From Hygrophila difformis (Eukaryota > Streptophyta > Magnoliopsida > Lamiales > Acanthaceae), in NCBI GenBank assembly GCA_030278955.1, contig JAOANR010000006.1, positions 12,952,157 through 13,016,156 of the forward strand: a DNA stretch of 64,000 nucleotides. Reading direction: 5' to 3'. The translations under genes and the position numbers were made by a program. Position 1 is the first letter of the stretch; every line of letters starts with the position of its first letter. Below, piece after piece: positions 44,301 through 55,618 of the stretch. The notes below the pieces were generated by a model. It ran no database searches and was not told where the DNA came from. It was given only the letters and a program-made list of their open reading frames with translations.

Positions 44301-47300
44301 GAGGGATACCATCTTACATTGAAACTGTCCTTTTGAAAGGTTTGCACGTCATGAACATGCACATTTGACTGCTGGAAACTCTTGCCGGGGGCAAAATGAA
44401 AATTCCCACCTACCTTATTGATATCCAAGAATCCGTAAATGTTACATCCTTCGCCATCTTCATCTTTTATCCTTTGCAGGAAACCTTCTCTTTTGCACTG
44501 ATTTTTTATGCAAAACATAAAATAAAAAATTAAAAATTAAAAATAAGTTGCTTTCTAGTCTTAGCAGACTGAACTGTACTTGCATGCTTATGGGATTGAT
44601 TGGTAAATGTCTTCGGGATGAAACTATGATTATGAACATTGCTAGTATTTGGTACATGTGAATTGTCATGGTTCCATTATTTCCAAAAAAGGGGGCTGCT
44701 ATGTCAATATCCTAAACTAACAGCCAATTAGCTAATCCCCCATTTAAGTGCAACCCCGAATTTTCCAGAATTTTATGAAAATAATTAGATCTTTGGCGCA
44801 TTGAAATTATAAACCATCAAAAGCTCTGCTGCAACGTTGGCACGTTGGTAAACTTAAGCCTTTGAGACAACACATTTATCTAGTAGGCAAAAGTAGAAAT
44901 CAATAACCCTGGCAATGGACATGCAAAAATCATGGAAACAGAGCATTTTCTACAAGAGAGAAATAATATGTACATGTAATTGAAAATGTTGGGAGGCAAA
45001 ATAAATATTACGTGTTGTAAAGCTCTACAATAAAATAAGTGAAAAGCAAGAGAGACGGACTTGATCAATCAAATCCGGATTTGATAAAGCCCAGCCCTTT
45101 TTTCTGTATGCTTCACGAACATCTTCACAACTATTGCAACAATCATCATCTGCCTGCATAATAGAGCACAATGTTCGATGGAATGATTGCAAGATGGTAT
45201 ATGCAACTTGCAGAGTGGAAAAAATTCATCATCATATAGATAAATGAGAAGTATTCAATCAGAAATGATTAATGCACTCGATCCCATTCATTTTCCTGTC
45301 GACGGAACTATGCTACAGAGTACAGACAAATATTAAAAGAAGGTAATTGTAAACAAAAAATATTTATTGAAACCAGTACAGACAATGGACAGGAGAATAC
45401 CTGTTCAGCACCATAACATGAACCGCAGTAGGTCTCATTGTGTTCAAGCCTTCCACCATGCCTTTGTAAAGGCTTTTCAATCTATTCCAGTCAAAAACAT
45501 AAAACAGGGGGAAAACACATTTGTTAGAAACTAAGATCCTTCCACGCTGCTAAGCCAGCAACTTCACATAGTAGTAATGGAGCCAAGAAAGCATGACAAT
45601 GATATAGTCAATAACACACAAAATACCGTCAATGCAGATGTTTGGAGCACAGGGTGTAACTAGATATCTCATTTCAAAGATGAAAATCTGAAATATTATT
45701 GTAATGCAATGAAAAGGGGCAATTCTGCATATTATAGGATGATTACTGTCCAAAGTTTGTGGCTGATTGAGTAATGAGGTATAACAAACCAAAGTAATGT
45801 AAATGTTTGCGTCTTCCTATTCTTCATAAGTTTACCCAGCAACTAACCTTGGGAGAACCAATAGTATCTTGTCTTGTTTCTATCACATTACCATTAACAT
45901 CAATCCTCTTCTTAGTAATGTCATGCCTCTGCAGGAAAAAAAATAAATAAATAAATGTTACTTTAAGAACCACAAAAATAAAACCAATAACATATAAGAA
46001 ATTTTCAAGAAAGAGACATCAATCAAGTACTTTTCAAAGTCATTTCTGTTTGCCACAAGAAATAACACTTGTCTTTCCCAATTTGTTTTCCCTATACAAG
46101 TTCAGATCTGAGAACTGGTAAAGGAATATACTGATGGGCAGTACACCCATTGCATTATAGTATAGGAACATATAGAGAAAATTCCTATATATCAATAATC
46201 TACAATTCACAAGCTCTAAAATTAGGAGAAATAAGGTAACAACCATTAGGAAGTTTCAATACTAAATGCCACTCTTTGATCAATGCTTTAAACCAACAAA
46301 TTATTTGGCAGTAACAAAGTGATAGTTCTCTACAAATGAAAGAAGAATTAGATTGAAGCACATACAACATCCAGGTGTTGCTCTCCACTTATATCCATTG
46401 CATCAAGACTGACCATAGAGCATGGCAGTGCTGGAAATGTCACATCAAACTGCAAGTTTAGATGAATCGATCAATCATTTCTCTAGTTAAAATATCATTA
46501 TTACGTGTGCTATCAATTTCAAGGCACAAATTTAGCCAACAACTAACGAAAGAACATGAAAAGAAATTCGTAATATGGCACAGAAATGAAATGAGCTAAC
46601 TGACGTATTGAGCTTATCTTAAAACTATTAATGAAATGATTTATTCATCATCAATACATTTAAAGTGGACCAGCATTCCAGTTGGAATTAAAATGGCAGT
46701 GGTTACAGACTATGTGATCCTTTCTAGATAGTTGATCTGCACCTGATTTAAGATATGCATTAACAGTATGTTGATCAGCAGGTTATTTCATTCATTTCCT
46801 TCTTTGTATAGAAATCAGTCAAATTTAAGGCAACCACCCAATTACATGTTAACAAACGATTTCAAGACCAAAGCATAGAGAATAAATGTAAAAATATTTG
46901 TCGAATAGAAGCACAGGACAATTTCATAAACATTTCAAAGAAACATAATGCAGATACCCTTAAAGAGTAGGCAACCTTTCTGAGTATGGTTGTAATACAT
47001 AAAAACAGAAAGGACAAGAAAGAATTGTACATTAATCCTTAGCCTTTCCCCCCTAGATGTATCTACCACTAACTTTGTCTCTGTTGCTGCATTAAGATAT
47101 AATCCTGCAAATTGGAAGAAATGTGGGGCATTGAATCCAAGAGTAAAAAGAAAAGAACAAGAGTACAACTACATTACATAACAAGATATTAAGGGTTAAA
47201 GAGAATGGTGATATACATAACTAAGGAATACTTGATATACAATAAGGACCCTCAAACTACTACGGCAAAGTATAATATGCAATGCAGGAGACAGTAACAA

Positions 47301-48658
47301 GATATTTGAATTAAATTTAAGCTTTTTCCCATTCAGTATCTAGCTTTTTATATTTGGTCCGATTGTTAATGAGGTATTTTCAGATCATTTATTCTGATCA
47401 ACAAGTGATATATATTGATAATGAAATTAGCAATGAGCTCTCACTTAAATGCACAAGGCAAGTGGAAACACCCCAGGACAAAATGCATTTTACCAAAGGC
47501 ACATGCCCCTCATTATAAATGCACAGAGGATGTGACTTTGGCACTGTGTCATGATGCGCCCATGGTGTGCATTATATGTCTATGCCGCGCCTCAAATGAT
47601 AAGTCCAGAATTTATAAAGCCACATAAAAAGGTCATAAGTGTCATAATTCTTGTGATTTGCTCAATTTCAAGTCGAATTATTCATCCCTTTACCATATAC
47701 TTCTAACCTTGTTTTGTTCGTTTCTAACCAAAAGATATTATAGTAACCAACAGCATTTCTTAACAGAATATTTAGTAATGTCACTTTAACAATACTAAGT
47801 TGTCATTTATTATTTTTAACATTGCGAAACGTTGCCCTAAATTTTGCCAGTATTACAGAATTCCAGTTTAATAATTAAGATATACATAGAACTTTTATCT
47901 TATTAATATAAAAACGAGCAAGGACATTAAATACAAATTTTCCCATGCATGCAAGCTATATTGGTTTACCCAAGAACATGGATTTACCAACTGCTTCAAT
48001 AGTTTTGAAGTAACTTAAACATCTCAACAAACTAATGCATCGAGAAGTCTTCAACAATGAGATACAACTTCAAACAGATACTAGAAGCTATCATGTCAAT
48101 GGTTTTGATTGTTTTGAGTTAATAAATAATGCAACATTCCACACGAAAGGCCCAAGTACTCCATCAAATAAGCATGAACCCGAGAAAAGATAAATCATAA
48201 GCATTGCAAACTTTCAGAAGCACAAACACAGCATTCCCCCATACTGGAACAAAAATACAAAGTTAAATTCTTTACATAAAAAATACTCTCAATTCCCAAA
48301 TCCCTCCAAAAAAAAAAAAAAAAAAAATTAAAGCGATTCAGATTTTACAAAAATACACTAACATCCTCAACAACTCGATAAATGGAGTACTACCAGAAGA
48401 AAATAAGATGGCAATTAACAACGCAAAGCTCAATACATAAACACAAATTCTTTAAAACCATATAATAAAATTACAAATCAAGTCAAAGACACGGAGATGT
48501 GGTAAGAAATACGAACTTAGTTCTGAGATGAACAGGAGGAGCATAACTACGGAGGAAAACAAGGTTATAACGCCTCCAGAGAGGGTTCTGCTATAGAAAT
48601 CCTCATTAATCTTAGGGTACACGTCCAGATTCCGAAGTTTCCCAATTATGCCCTCCAT
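41388..48658 (-). CDS. ERGIC3/Erv46-like cargo receptor of the early secretory pathway
   Basis: Erv46/ERGIC3 proteins cycle between ER and Golgi and work in COPII cargo sorting and retrieval. Thirteen exons on the minus strand join in frame to 386 residues, the usual plant length: 48517-48658, 47031-47104, 46366-46449, 45848-45928, 45401-45481, 45061-45153, 44318-44497, 43849-43916, 43695-43746, 42630-42683, 41891-41983, 41557-41623 and 41388-41479. The N terminus (LRNLDVYPKINEDFYSRTLS) with the first membrane helix is the ERGIC_N domain. The lumenal part has CGSCYGAE, DDCCNSCEDVREAYRKKGW and NFHFAPGKSFQQSNVHVHD. The second helix (FLTNVCAIVGGVFTVSGIID) precedes a short basic cytosolic tail, KKKMEIGKFS. 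The start is fixed by the conserved N terminus. No stop or frameshift was found. Confidence 0.94.
43993..44257. mobile_element. Stowaway-like MITE in ERGIC3-like intron 7
   Basis: Ends CTTCCTCCATTTTTTATTTC and AAAACTGAGGAAG are bordered by TA. The interior CCATTAATAACTCAAGTTCG and CTAACAAGATCTCATTTGGC is the complement-type match of the copy at 25614-25872. A (TG)n run is present at about 44191-44210. Confidence 0.8.
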
Positions 48659-49194
48659 AGTCTTGAAATCACCAAATGATCATAAAAGAAGAAAACCCAG
48701 GGGAAAGAAAAGCTCAGAAACAACAAAATGGAACGGGATCAAACGCCAAAATGATCAAAAACGGATTTTTCCCCCTCTCAAGAAAATTCGAGCGAGGCGT
48801 TTGAGGTTTACAATGAATTCATGAACGCCGCGCCAGAGTGCGTATATATGATTGAATAATCAATCTGCAACTGCAGGGTGGTGTATTTTCCTAATCCTAA
48901 CTCCTAGAACGACGCGGGGTTAACAGAATTGAAAAGAAAATCGCCGGAGAAGCGAAGACCGTCAGCGCTGTTTCTTTGAGGCGCATCCATCTATGACTAT
49001 GTAGCTACATTTCTGGCTAAAAAAGAAAAATCTAAAAAAGGAATTGCCTTTCTTAACGATCTGTAAAAGATAAAATTACTTCCTCGTATTTCTAGCGAAG
49101 AAAAAAAAAAAAAAAAGGGAAAGAAACGAAAATAAACTCTAGTAAAATACGTAAATTCAATTTTTTTTTTTAGAAAAATATTGACACTTGACTC
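48659..49194. other. Upstream flank of the ERGIC3-like gene
   Basis: This holds the presumed promoter and leader. A GC-richer segment lies at 48820-48990. No clear TATA box near the ATG was identified. The A-run at 49100-49115 and the T-run near 49160 are low-complexity. Confidence 0.35.
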
Positions 49195-49438
49195 ATGTGT
49201 CGGTAAAGGCGTGTTGGAACTCAAACCACGCAAATTATAAAGAGGGAATGAGAGAATAAGGGACTGGATGGGGAATCGAATCCAACCTATATAGGTTGAG
49301 GGTCGGGTACTTGATCATGTGTCGGTAAAGGCGTGTTGGAACTCAAACCACGCAAATTATAAAGAGGGAATGAGAGAATAAGGGACTGGATGGGGAATCG
49401 AATCCCAACCTATATAGGTTGAGGGTCGGGTACTTGAT
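49195..49438 (-). repeat. SINE-derived sequence duplicated in tandem (122-bp unit)
   Basis: Units 49195-49316 and 49317-49438 are nearly identical; unit 2 has one extra C in GAATCCCAACC. On the minus strand each has the box B-like AACCTATATAGGTTG-GATTCGATTCCCC related to the SINE at 21541-21758. The box A half is missing, so this is the duplicated 3' part of a SINE. Confidence 0.85.
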
Positions 49439-50011
49439 TATTATGGTAAGTTCGCATCCTAAATTCAAATATGTATAAAGAAGTATTAAAATTTAGTTTT
49501 TAAGCATTTTAATTTTTATGTAATATATAAATATAAATATTTTAGTTTTGTGCCAATGTAGCATGATAATAACAGGTATACGCTAAATATAAATATCTTC
49601 TAAATGTAATATAGAAAGTATTACATATATATACAATAATAATTCTATAAATTGTACCAAGAAAATAATACTTAATTATATAAACTACTACTACTATACT
49701 ACGATTAAAATAGAGCTGTAAACGGATTGAACCGAGCCGAGCTGAACTTTGGGTGTTTGAGCTCCGTTAAGGGTTTAAGTTCTGTTGTGTTCGTTCGTTA
49801 AGGGATTTGAGTTTGAAATTGTGTTCAAGTTCGACTCGTGAAAAAGTTTGTGGGCTCAAGCTCGTATTCGACTCAGCTCGTTAAGTTCTAACGAGTCAAC
49901 TTACTCTTTTATTTGGCCCAGTTTGTTTAGTCCGAGTCAATTCGTTTGAGCTCATTCGGCTCAATTAAATATTTTTTTTGAATTTAATAATAAATATTTA
50001 TAAAATAAATA
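49439..50011. other. AT-rich intergenic DNA with a diverged repeat
   Basis: From about 49713 the sequence GAGCTGTAAACGGATTGAAC and GAGCCGAGCTGAACTTT followed by GCTCG-rich text to about 49965 resembles one subterminal side of a hAT-like repeat. No matching end or target duplication was found. Confidence 0.4.
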
Positions 50012-50238
50012 CTCCTTCTGTACCAACTCAATGTCTTACCTGGCTTCGGCTCCGCCAAAAAAACTCAAATGTCTTACTTTCTATTTTTCGATATCCCATC
50101 ACAAATGTCTTTTTTCTATAAATAGAAATAATTTTCCCCTTTAACAACTATGTGGGTCCCATCATATACTCACAAATCAACTTTACCTTAATTCACGTGC
50201 CCAACAGTAACAAGACGATATAAATGGGACGGAAGGAG
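50012..50238. mobile_element. Stowaway-like MITE
   Basis: Ends CTCCTTCTGTACCAA and ATGGGACGGAAGGAG are bordered by TA. The interior ACTCAAATGTCTTACTTTCT is AT-rich and non-coding. A second degraded Stowaway-like segment (TTCATTGTTCAACTTTGACT, TCTTGTTAGATTCGTCTAAT) follows at about 50340-50560. Confidence 0.75.
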
Positions 50239-50560
50239 TAATAAATAATAAGTTACGACTTCATAAAATAAATAATAATTTTTAATAATAATATAAAATT
50301 ATAAAAATACCTTCTTAACAAATATTTATGAATAACTTAGAACTGTTCATTGTTCAACTTTGACTTAATATTATTGTAATTATATATTTGATAAAAATAG
50401 TCGAGTTTGGTCTTGTTAGATTCGTCTAATTGTATAGTTTTAGAATATATATTTTATATAATTTTTAATTGTATATATTTTGATATATTAACGATTAAAA
50501 CGTGCATTGGATTGTGTACATAAATGAAATGAGACATTTTAAGTGAGACAAAGAGAGTAT

Positions 50561-51446
50561 TTTACTGACGTTGTTCGTTTATGTAGAAGAGAGCAGCGCC
50601 AACTGCAAGGGGCCAACCCATAGTCCCAGTGTCCCACACCCAGAATTCCTAAAAGGAGGGGCTGAACGCGGTGTGGTTTGGTGCGATTTCGCACCAAACA
50701 CAAACCAAAATGTAAGAAAACTGTTTGAGAAAAAATTAAACAAAACCAAACTATTTTAGCATTTCAAATCAAACCAAATCAAACCAAACCGAAAAAAACG
50801 GTTTGGTTCGGTTTGGTTACGGTTTAACCAAAGTTTTTTTTTAAAAAAAAAAAACAATCCTATAAATTACAGTTCTAAGATAACAGTCCAAACTCTGAAA
50901 TGCAAACTAAAAGTTAAAAAAACATAAGTTTATTGTTTACAAGTGAAGTACGTAATAAACTAGAACCATTACAAGCTAGGAAAAAAAATTACAAATATAG
51001 CATAAGAAAACAACAGTAGTAGAGCCAATGAAGGGTAGCAGTAGCAGCATATACTTTCTAAAACATATATAGTTGCGGTTTATAGTTTGATCTGAACATA
51101 TATTTTTATTAAATATATAATTATGGTTTATAATTTGATCTGATTAATTGTTTCTCCATACCAAACCTAAACCACAAACCAAACCAAACATTAAAAATAC
51201 GGTTTGGTCTGGTGCGCAGACAAGGTCCCAAAGTAGAACCCACCCACTATGAATTGGACTTATTAGGCCGAACTGCTCTGTTATAGGCCCATTAAATGGC
51301 CCAAATTTCATTTGGCTGGCCTGTCACACAACTCACATACAAAAGTTCAGCCTAATACTATTCATGCAATAGCAAGCGTAGCAATTACCTTAGGATTTTT
51401 ATGGTTTTCTTTTGTACCGATTGGGCACAATTTCTGTCATTAGCCA
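50561..51446. repeat. Intergenic DNA with GGTTTGGTT-rich repeat
   Basis: The region 50665-51215 has many forms of CGGTTTGGTT and its complement AACCAAACC, clustered at 50675-50830 and 51150-51215 with an AT-rich middle. This is the pattern of a non-autonomous DNA element with repetitive ends, but terminal inverted repeats and target duplication were not resolved. No gene is seen. Confidence 0.5.
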
Positions 51447-51451
51447 TTACC

Positions 51452-52459
51452 TGTTAGGTTCCCGGCTCGCACAAGTACTATTCTTTATGCTGTGGTTCAA
51501 CGGACTAAGTTCAAACTATCACAGTGAACACACTAATTAAACATACCAGAGTAAACTCAGATTCAAGCACAGCGGAAATACTTAAATGTAAAAGTAAGAG
51601 CATAAAGAATAAATGAGACACAACAAGATGATGACCCAGTTCGGCCTTCGGCCTACGTCTGGGGGATACCAATCCAGGAGGATATTCACTATGTGTTAAC
51701 TTATGGTAAACCACCACACACAATAGCAAATATAAAAGTGTCTTCACTCCAAGTTCCAAGAGGTCAGTTGTGATGACCAAGAGCCTCCAGCCTTTGGTGT
51801 AGAAATCCCCTTCTACTTCAACTCTCAAGGCCGCCTGCCTCGAGTTCCCCTTGAAACAGCCTGTGAAACACTCCCTCTGATGTTTTGGGATGAATAATGA
51901 TTTGAAGTGCTTCTACCTTTCACACGCCTTGAACTTACTCCTAAGTTGTCTCCTAGTACAGACACTCAATGGTTCTTAAACACGAACACAACTAGGAGCA
52001 TTCAAGGCTTCTCGATCTCACAGCAGATAGATCAATATCGGTTTACACTTTTGCTGTGAATCGATTCTAGAGAGAGTATTACAATTACAACCAGGTCGAG
52101 AGCTTTTTCAGAATGCTAAAACAATGACCAATCAATCTCTACTCTTCAATCTTCAACTCTCTCTATTTATTCCAGAGATTGCTCAACGGATTTGAATAAT
52201 TTTGCCATATTGGGAAATAGCCGTTGTGCAGATTGGGGTTTGTGAGTAACAGTTCTTTTCTTAAGAGATAGGTAATCCCTGCAAGAAATGTTAGTCTATA
52301 CCCACTCTAATCAGAAAAGAGCCGTTGTACCCAATCCATTCTTGATCTCTGCAATCTTTCATCCCGAGGATCGCGCTGAACACGGAAACAACAGAAGAGG
52401 TCCTATCCATCTAAGTTCAATCATCGGTTTGAACTTCCCACAAAACACTAGACTCAACA
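51452..52459 (-). repeat. 3' LTR of the Copia element
   Basis: It is 1008 bp long. Compared by eye with the other LTR it differs only at 51471 (GCTCGCACAAG here, GCTCGCGCAAG there). Short frames inside, such as the one at 51511-51828, occur in both LTRs and are not called. Confidence 0.96.
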
Positions 52460-52475
52460 ATCTCCCCCTTTTTGG
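52460..52475 (-). promoter_or_regulatory. Polypurine tract of the Copia element
   Basis: On the coding strand the sequence next to the 3' LTR reads CCAAAAAGGGGGAGAT, the expected plus-strand primer for retrotransposon replication. Confidence 0.9.
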
Positions 52476-52845
52476 CAGGAAGTGAGCCAGCTATTACAAA
52501 TGATAAACCGATGATGAATTTAGCCAACAACGCAAAAGAACCTCAACTAAACTACGGACTAAAAGCTCTTTACAGAAAATCATTCATATCATAACTAGAG
52601 CTTGTACACATTTAATCATGAGGAGAAAAAGTGCGTTCCAAACGATCACAGTACCATAAATATTGTTCATCAAGTTCAAAACATCATAAGTAGCAATAAA
52701 CAACTTTGTCCCATAAGTTTATCAGCAAAATAAGAACCAAATGAAAAGAAGAGATAGAAAGATATTACCGAACATCAGGAGGCTGAAATCATCATGGATT
52801 TTGAAATTTTGACTCCCCCTCTGGATCATCTTCTTTGGCCAAAAA

Positions 52846-55254
52846 TCAGTCAGACTCCCCTTCTGCCTCTGAATCAGCAGCATCACCACCACCATCTGGG
52901 CGTTCTTGATCATCATCAGGTTCAATGTACATGGCAGTCCCAGCTTCTTCATCTTCAGACCAGTAGTCAGGTAGCAGGGCAAGTGCTTCATCAATTCTTC
53001 CTTCCTCTTGCTGAATGATCGCACGAAGTCCTTTGAACTTTTCCATGGACTGGTTCAGTATCTCTCTGGCTCGAGTAAGGGCACTCTGGTGGCTTAGGGT
53101 TCCATCTGGACCAGGAATATCAGGCACCTTGGACAGCAGCTTCTGTGAGAGACCAAACTCATAGATCTTCTCTTTGGGTGCACTCTTGTTGCCACCAATT
53201 TTGAGAGACTTAAGGAACAATTGGATGAGTGCCGGATAAGGGAGTAGGGTCTTGTGGCTAGCATTCAGTGATTCTGCTATGTTGACCATCTGAGTCAGAA
53301 CCAGTTGACCATAGTTGATAGGGACTTTCTGATCAATGGCATAAATCAGATGACACATTTCTCTTGTGACCAAAGAGTGATTTCCAGTGGGCATCACATT
53401 AGAAGCACAGAATTTGTAGATCATGTAGAACTTCTGTGTGAGATCCTTAGGCTTCACTCCCTTCCCTGGCATCTTTTTGACCTTAGTCTTGGTGATAGCA
53501 TAGGACACTTTGTCACTGTCAAACGAGACACCTTGTTCCAATATCCCTTCAAAGTCAACCTCAGGCAGTTCCAGTAAGACATTGATCTTGGAGGCTGAAA
53601 TCTCATAAAGAACCCCTCCAGTGAAGTTTTTGTTGAACCATGGGGTGCCAGGATGTATGACATCTTTTCTCAGATTTGCATAGAACTGAACAACAAGATC
53701 TGGTTGATACTCCTTAACCAAGGTTGCCCATCCAATCAGACCTCTTTCCTCCAGATACTGAGTCCATCCAAGTTGATCATACTTGGGGCCACAGTAGGTA
53801 TGCTCCTGACGAAAGGCCTTCTTGATTAAAACATTGGAGTGATAATCTGCACTGGACTGGTAATAGAACTGATCCGAGTGAGCAAGAGCAGCATCAAGTA
53901 TCTCCTTCCCCTTAGCCTTGGAGGAGGACGGCTTCCTTATGTCAAGCTTTGACTTCTTTCTGATCTCTGGATTTTCTTCAGCATCACGAACACGCTTTCC
54001 TTTGCTAGTGGACTGTGAAGGCTTGGTCACAGGTTTGGAGGCAGGAGGAGCAGCTTCTTCGGACTTAGAGGAACTGTCATCAGTACCATCTGGTTCATCC
54101 TCACCATTGAACTCGCTATCAGAGTCCTTCTCTTTGTGCTTCTTGGGAATAGGTACAGGGGCCACTTTGGATCCGACACCACTCTGAGGGGGATGAAGAT
54201 CAGGTTCATCAGAACTAGATTCTTCTTCTTCCTCATCACCTTCTGAGGACTCTTCTTCAGATCCTTCTTCAACAGTATCCAACTCCTTGTGGGGTTCATC
54301 AACCCTTGATAGAATAGGAACCTCTGTGGTGGTCTGATCTTTTACAACAGGAGATCCTTGAGAGGGCTCTGACTGTCTGGATTCCTCTGGTTGAGTAGGC
54401 GGAGAGGAGACTAGAGAGGTCTGCTTCTCAGTCTCTTCCACATTGCTAGATTTCTTCGACTTCTTGGTCTTGGAGGGAGCAGCAGCATCTTTGACAGAGG
54501 AGGGACCAGTGGTCTCCACACTTGGAGGGGGATCATCGAACACAGGCTTGATGATGTTAAGAGGAACAGCAGCAACTGGTTTAGAACTCGATTTTGATCC
54601 CTTTTCAGCAGTCTTCTTTGCAGCAGGAGCAGGTTTCTTCTGTGAGACATCTTCAACAGGGAAAGCAGGCTTGGGAGAATCTCCACCTTTCTTCTTCATG
54701 AGTGACATAGTCACAGGGGCCAAATCGGATAGTGGCGTATCATCGTCACTCTCTCTGAATCCAGAGGATGCAGTACCTTGGGCCGTAGACGATCCTGAAA
54801 CTTGCACGTTAGAAGACACAGAAGGTTTCTTAGATTTCTTTGTACCTTTCTTTGTTGATTTCTGTGCCGGCACTGAGGCGGTAGCAGCAGCAGCCAATGT
54901 CTTGAGGTTTCCAGGAGATTCCATTACTTTGGTTGTCTGAGATGGGTCACCTTCAACTCCTTTAGTAGAGGTGTCACCAGAAACCGCCATGGGAGAAACT
55001 GTCTGAGTGGTCGGCATTGAGCCCACGTCCACAGAAGCGGTTTTCTCCCCCTGAACTGCCACACCCGCGCTCTGAAGTTCACTACGAACATCCAACGGAT
55101 CCAGGACACCTTGGTTAGATGTGGAAGTTGTTGATTGATCTGCATTGGACTTCGCCTGAGAGGAACTAACGCCCTTCTTCGACTTAGGGTTACGGGGGAC
55201 AGGTGGTTTCCTTGATACTGGACTGGAGTCCTTGGAACCACGCGTCTGAACCAT
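52846..55254 (-). CDS. Second large frame of the Copia element, function unknown
   Basis: An uninterrupted frame of 802 residues lies 3' of gag-pol on the same strand, where some Sireviruses carry an envelope-like gene. I place the start at the ATG at 55254 (MVQTRGSKDSS); a longer frame upstream begins only at non-ATG codons. The first ~440 residues are low-complexity, rich in Ser, Thr, Pro, Lys and Glu, with acidic runs (EEGSEEESSEGDEEEEESSS) and basic patches (SKGKRVRD, RKKSKLDIRK). From about 460 to 760 there is a folded-looking domain with YLEERGLIGWATLVKEYQ, VVQFYANLRKDV and NHSLVTREMCHLIYAI. It resembles the family called putative plant transposon protein domain. The C terminus is acidic. 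I see no clear signal peptide or transmembrane helix, so an envelope role is not supported by what is visible. Confidence 0.85.
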   Translation of the reverse strand: MVQTRGSKDSSPVSRKPPVPRNPKSKKGVSSSQAKSNADQSTTSTSNQGVLDPLDVRSELQSAGVAVQGEKTASVDVGSMPTTQTVSPMAVSGDTSTKGVEGDPSQTTKVMESPGNLKTLAAAATASVPAQKSTKKGTKKSKKPSVSSNVQVSGSSTAQGTASSGFRESDDDTPLSDLAPVTMSLMKKKGGDSPKPAFPVEDVSQKKPAPAAKKTAEKGSKSSSKPVAAVPLNIIKPVFDDPPPSVETTGPSSVKDAAAPSKTKKSKKSSNVEETEKQTSLVSSPPTQPEESRQSEPSQGSPVVKDQTTTEVPILSRVDEPHKELDTVEEGSEEESSEGDEEEEESSSDEPDLHPPQSGVGSKVAPVPIPKKHKEKDSDSEFNGEDEPDGTDDSSSKSEEAAPPASKPVTKPSQSTSKGKRVRDAEENPEIRKKSKLDIRKPSSSKAKGKEILDAALAHSDQFYYQSSADYHSNVLIKKAFRQEHTYCGPKYDQLGWTQYLEERGLIGWATLVKEYQPDLVVQFYANLRKDVIHPGTPWFNKNFTGGVLYEISASKINVLLELPEVDFEGILEQGVSFDSDKVSYAITKTKVKKMPGKGVKPKDLTQKFYMIYKFCASNVMPTGNHSLVTREMCHLIYAIDQKVPINYGQLVLTQMVNIAESLNASHKTLLPYPALIQLFLKSLKIGGNKSAPKEKIYEFGLSQKLLSKVPDIPGPDGTLSHQSALTRAREILNQSMEKFKGLRAIIQQEEGRIDEALALLPDYWSEDEEAGTAMYIEPDDDQERPDGGGDAADSEAEGESD

Positions 55255-55618
55255 CTTTCCTGCACTCAGAGAATTCAACAACCGAGCAAACAAAGGGAAC
55301 TAGCGAGTGAAAACTGAAATGCGAAGAAAGTTAGAGAGCGATCAGAGACGATTCGTCTTCTGAGAAAGAGTAAAGTAAACTCCCTTTCAAGGATTCTGCC
55401 ACTTCCCGCTCAAGAGAGATGGCGCCATAAAATGAGTGGGCCTGATGGCCTCAAACAAATAAATAAATACACTGGGCCTACACACTGGGCCATAGCTGAT
55501 CTCCCCCTGAAATACACAAGCCTGCACTCCAAACAAAATATTAGAATAAACAGTATTAACAAGAGTTTGAGTGAAGAATTGTCACCATAAAAGCTATGGG
55601 GAGATCCGAGTGATTGTT
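55255..55618. other. Spacer between gag-pol and the second frame
   Basis: This holds 364 bp of non-coding retrotransposon sequence. A second purine-rich motif, AGGGGGAGAT on the coding strand near 55499-55507, resembles the terminal polypurine tract. It may serve as an internal purine tract, but this is inference. Confidence 0.5.

Noticed and set aside
51511..51828. 105-residue frame, also at 60917-61234
   Set aside because: It is the same frame in both LTRs with no known counterpart, and LTRs are normally non-coding.
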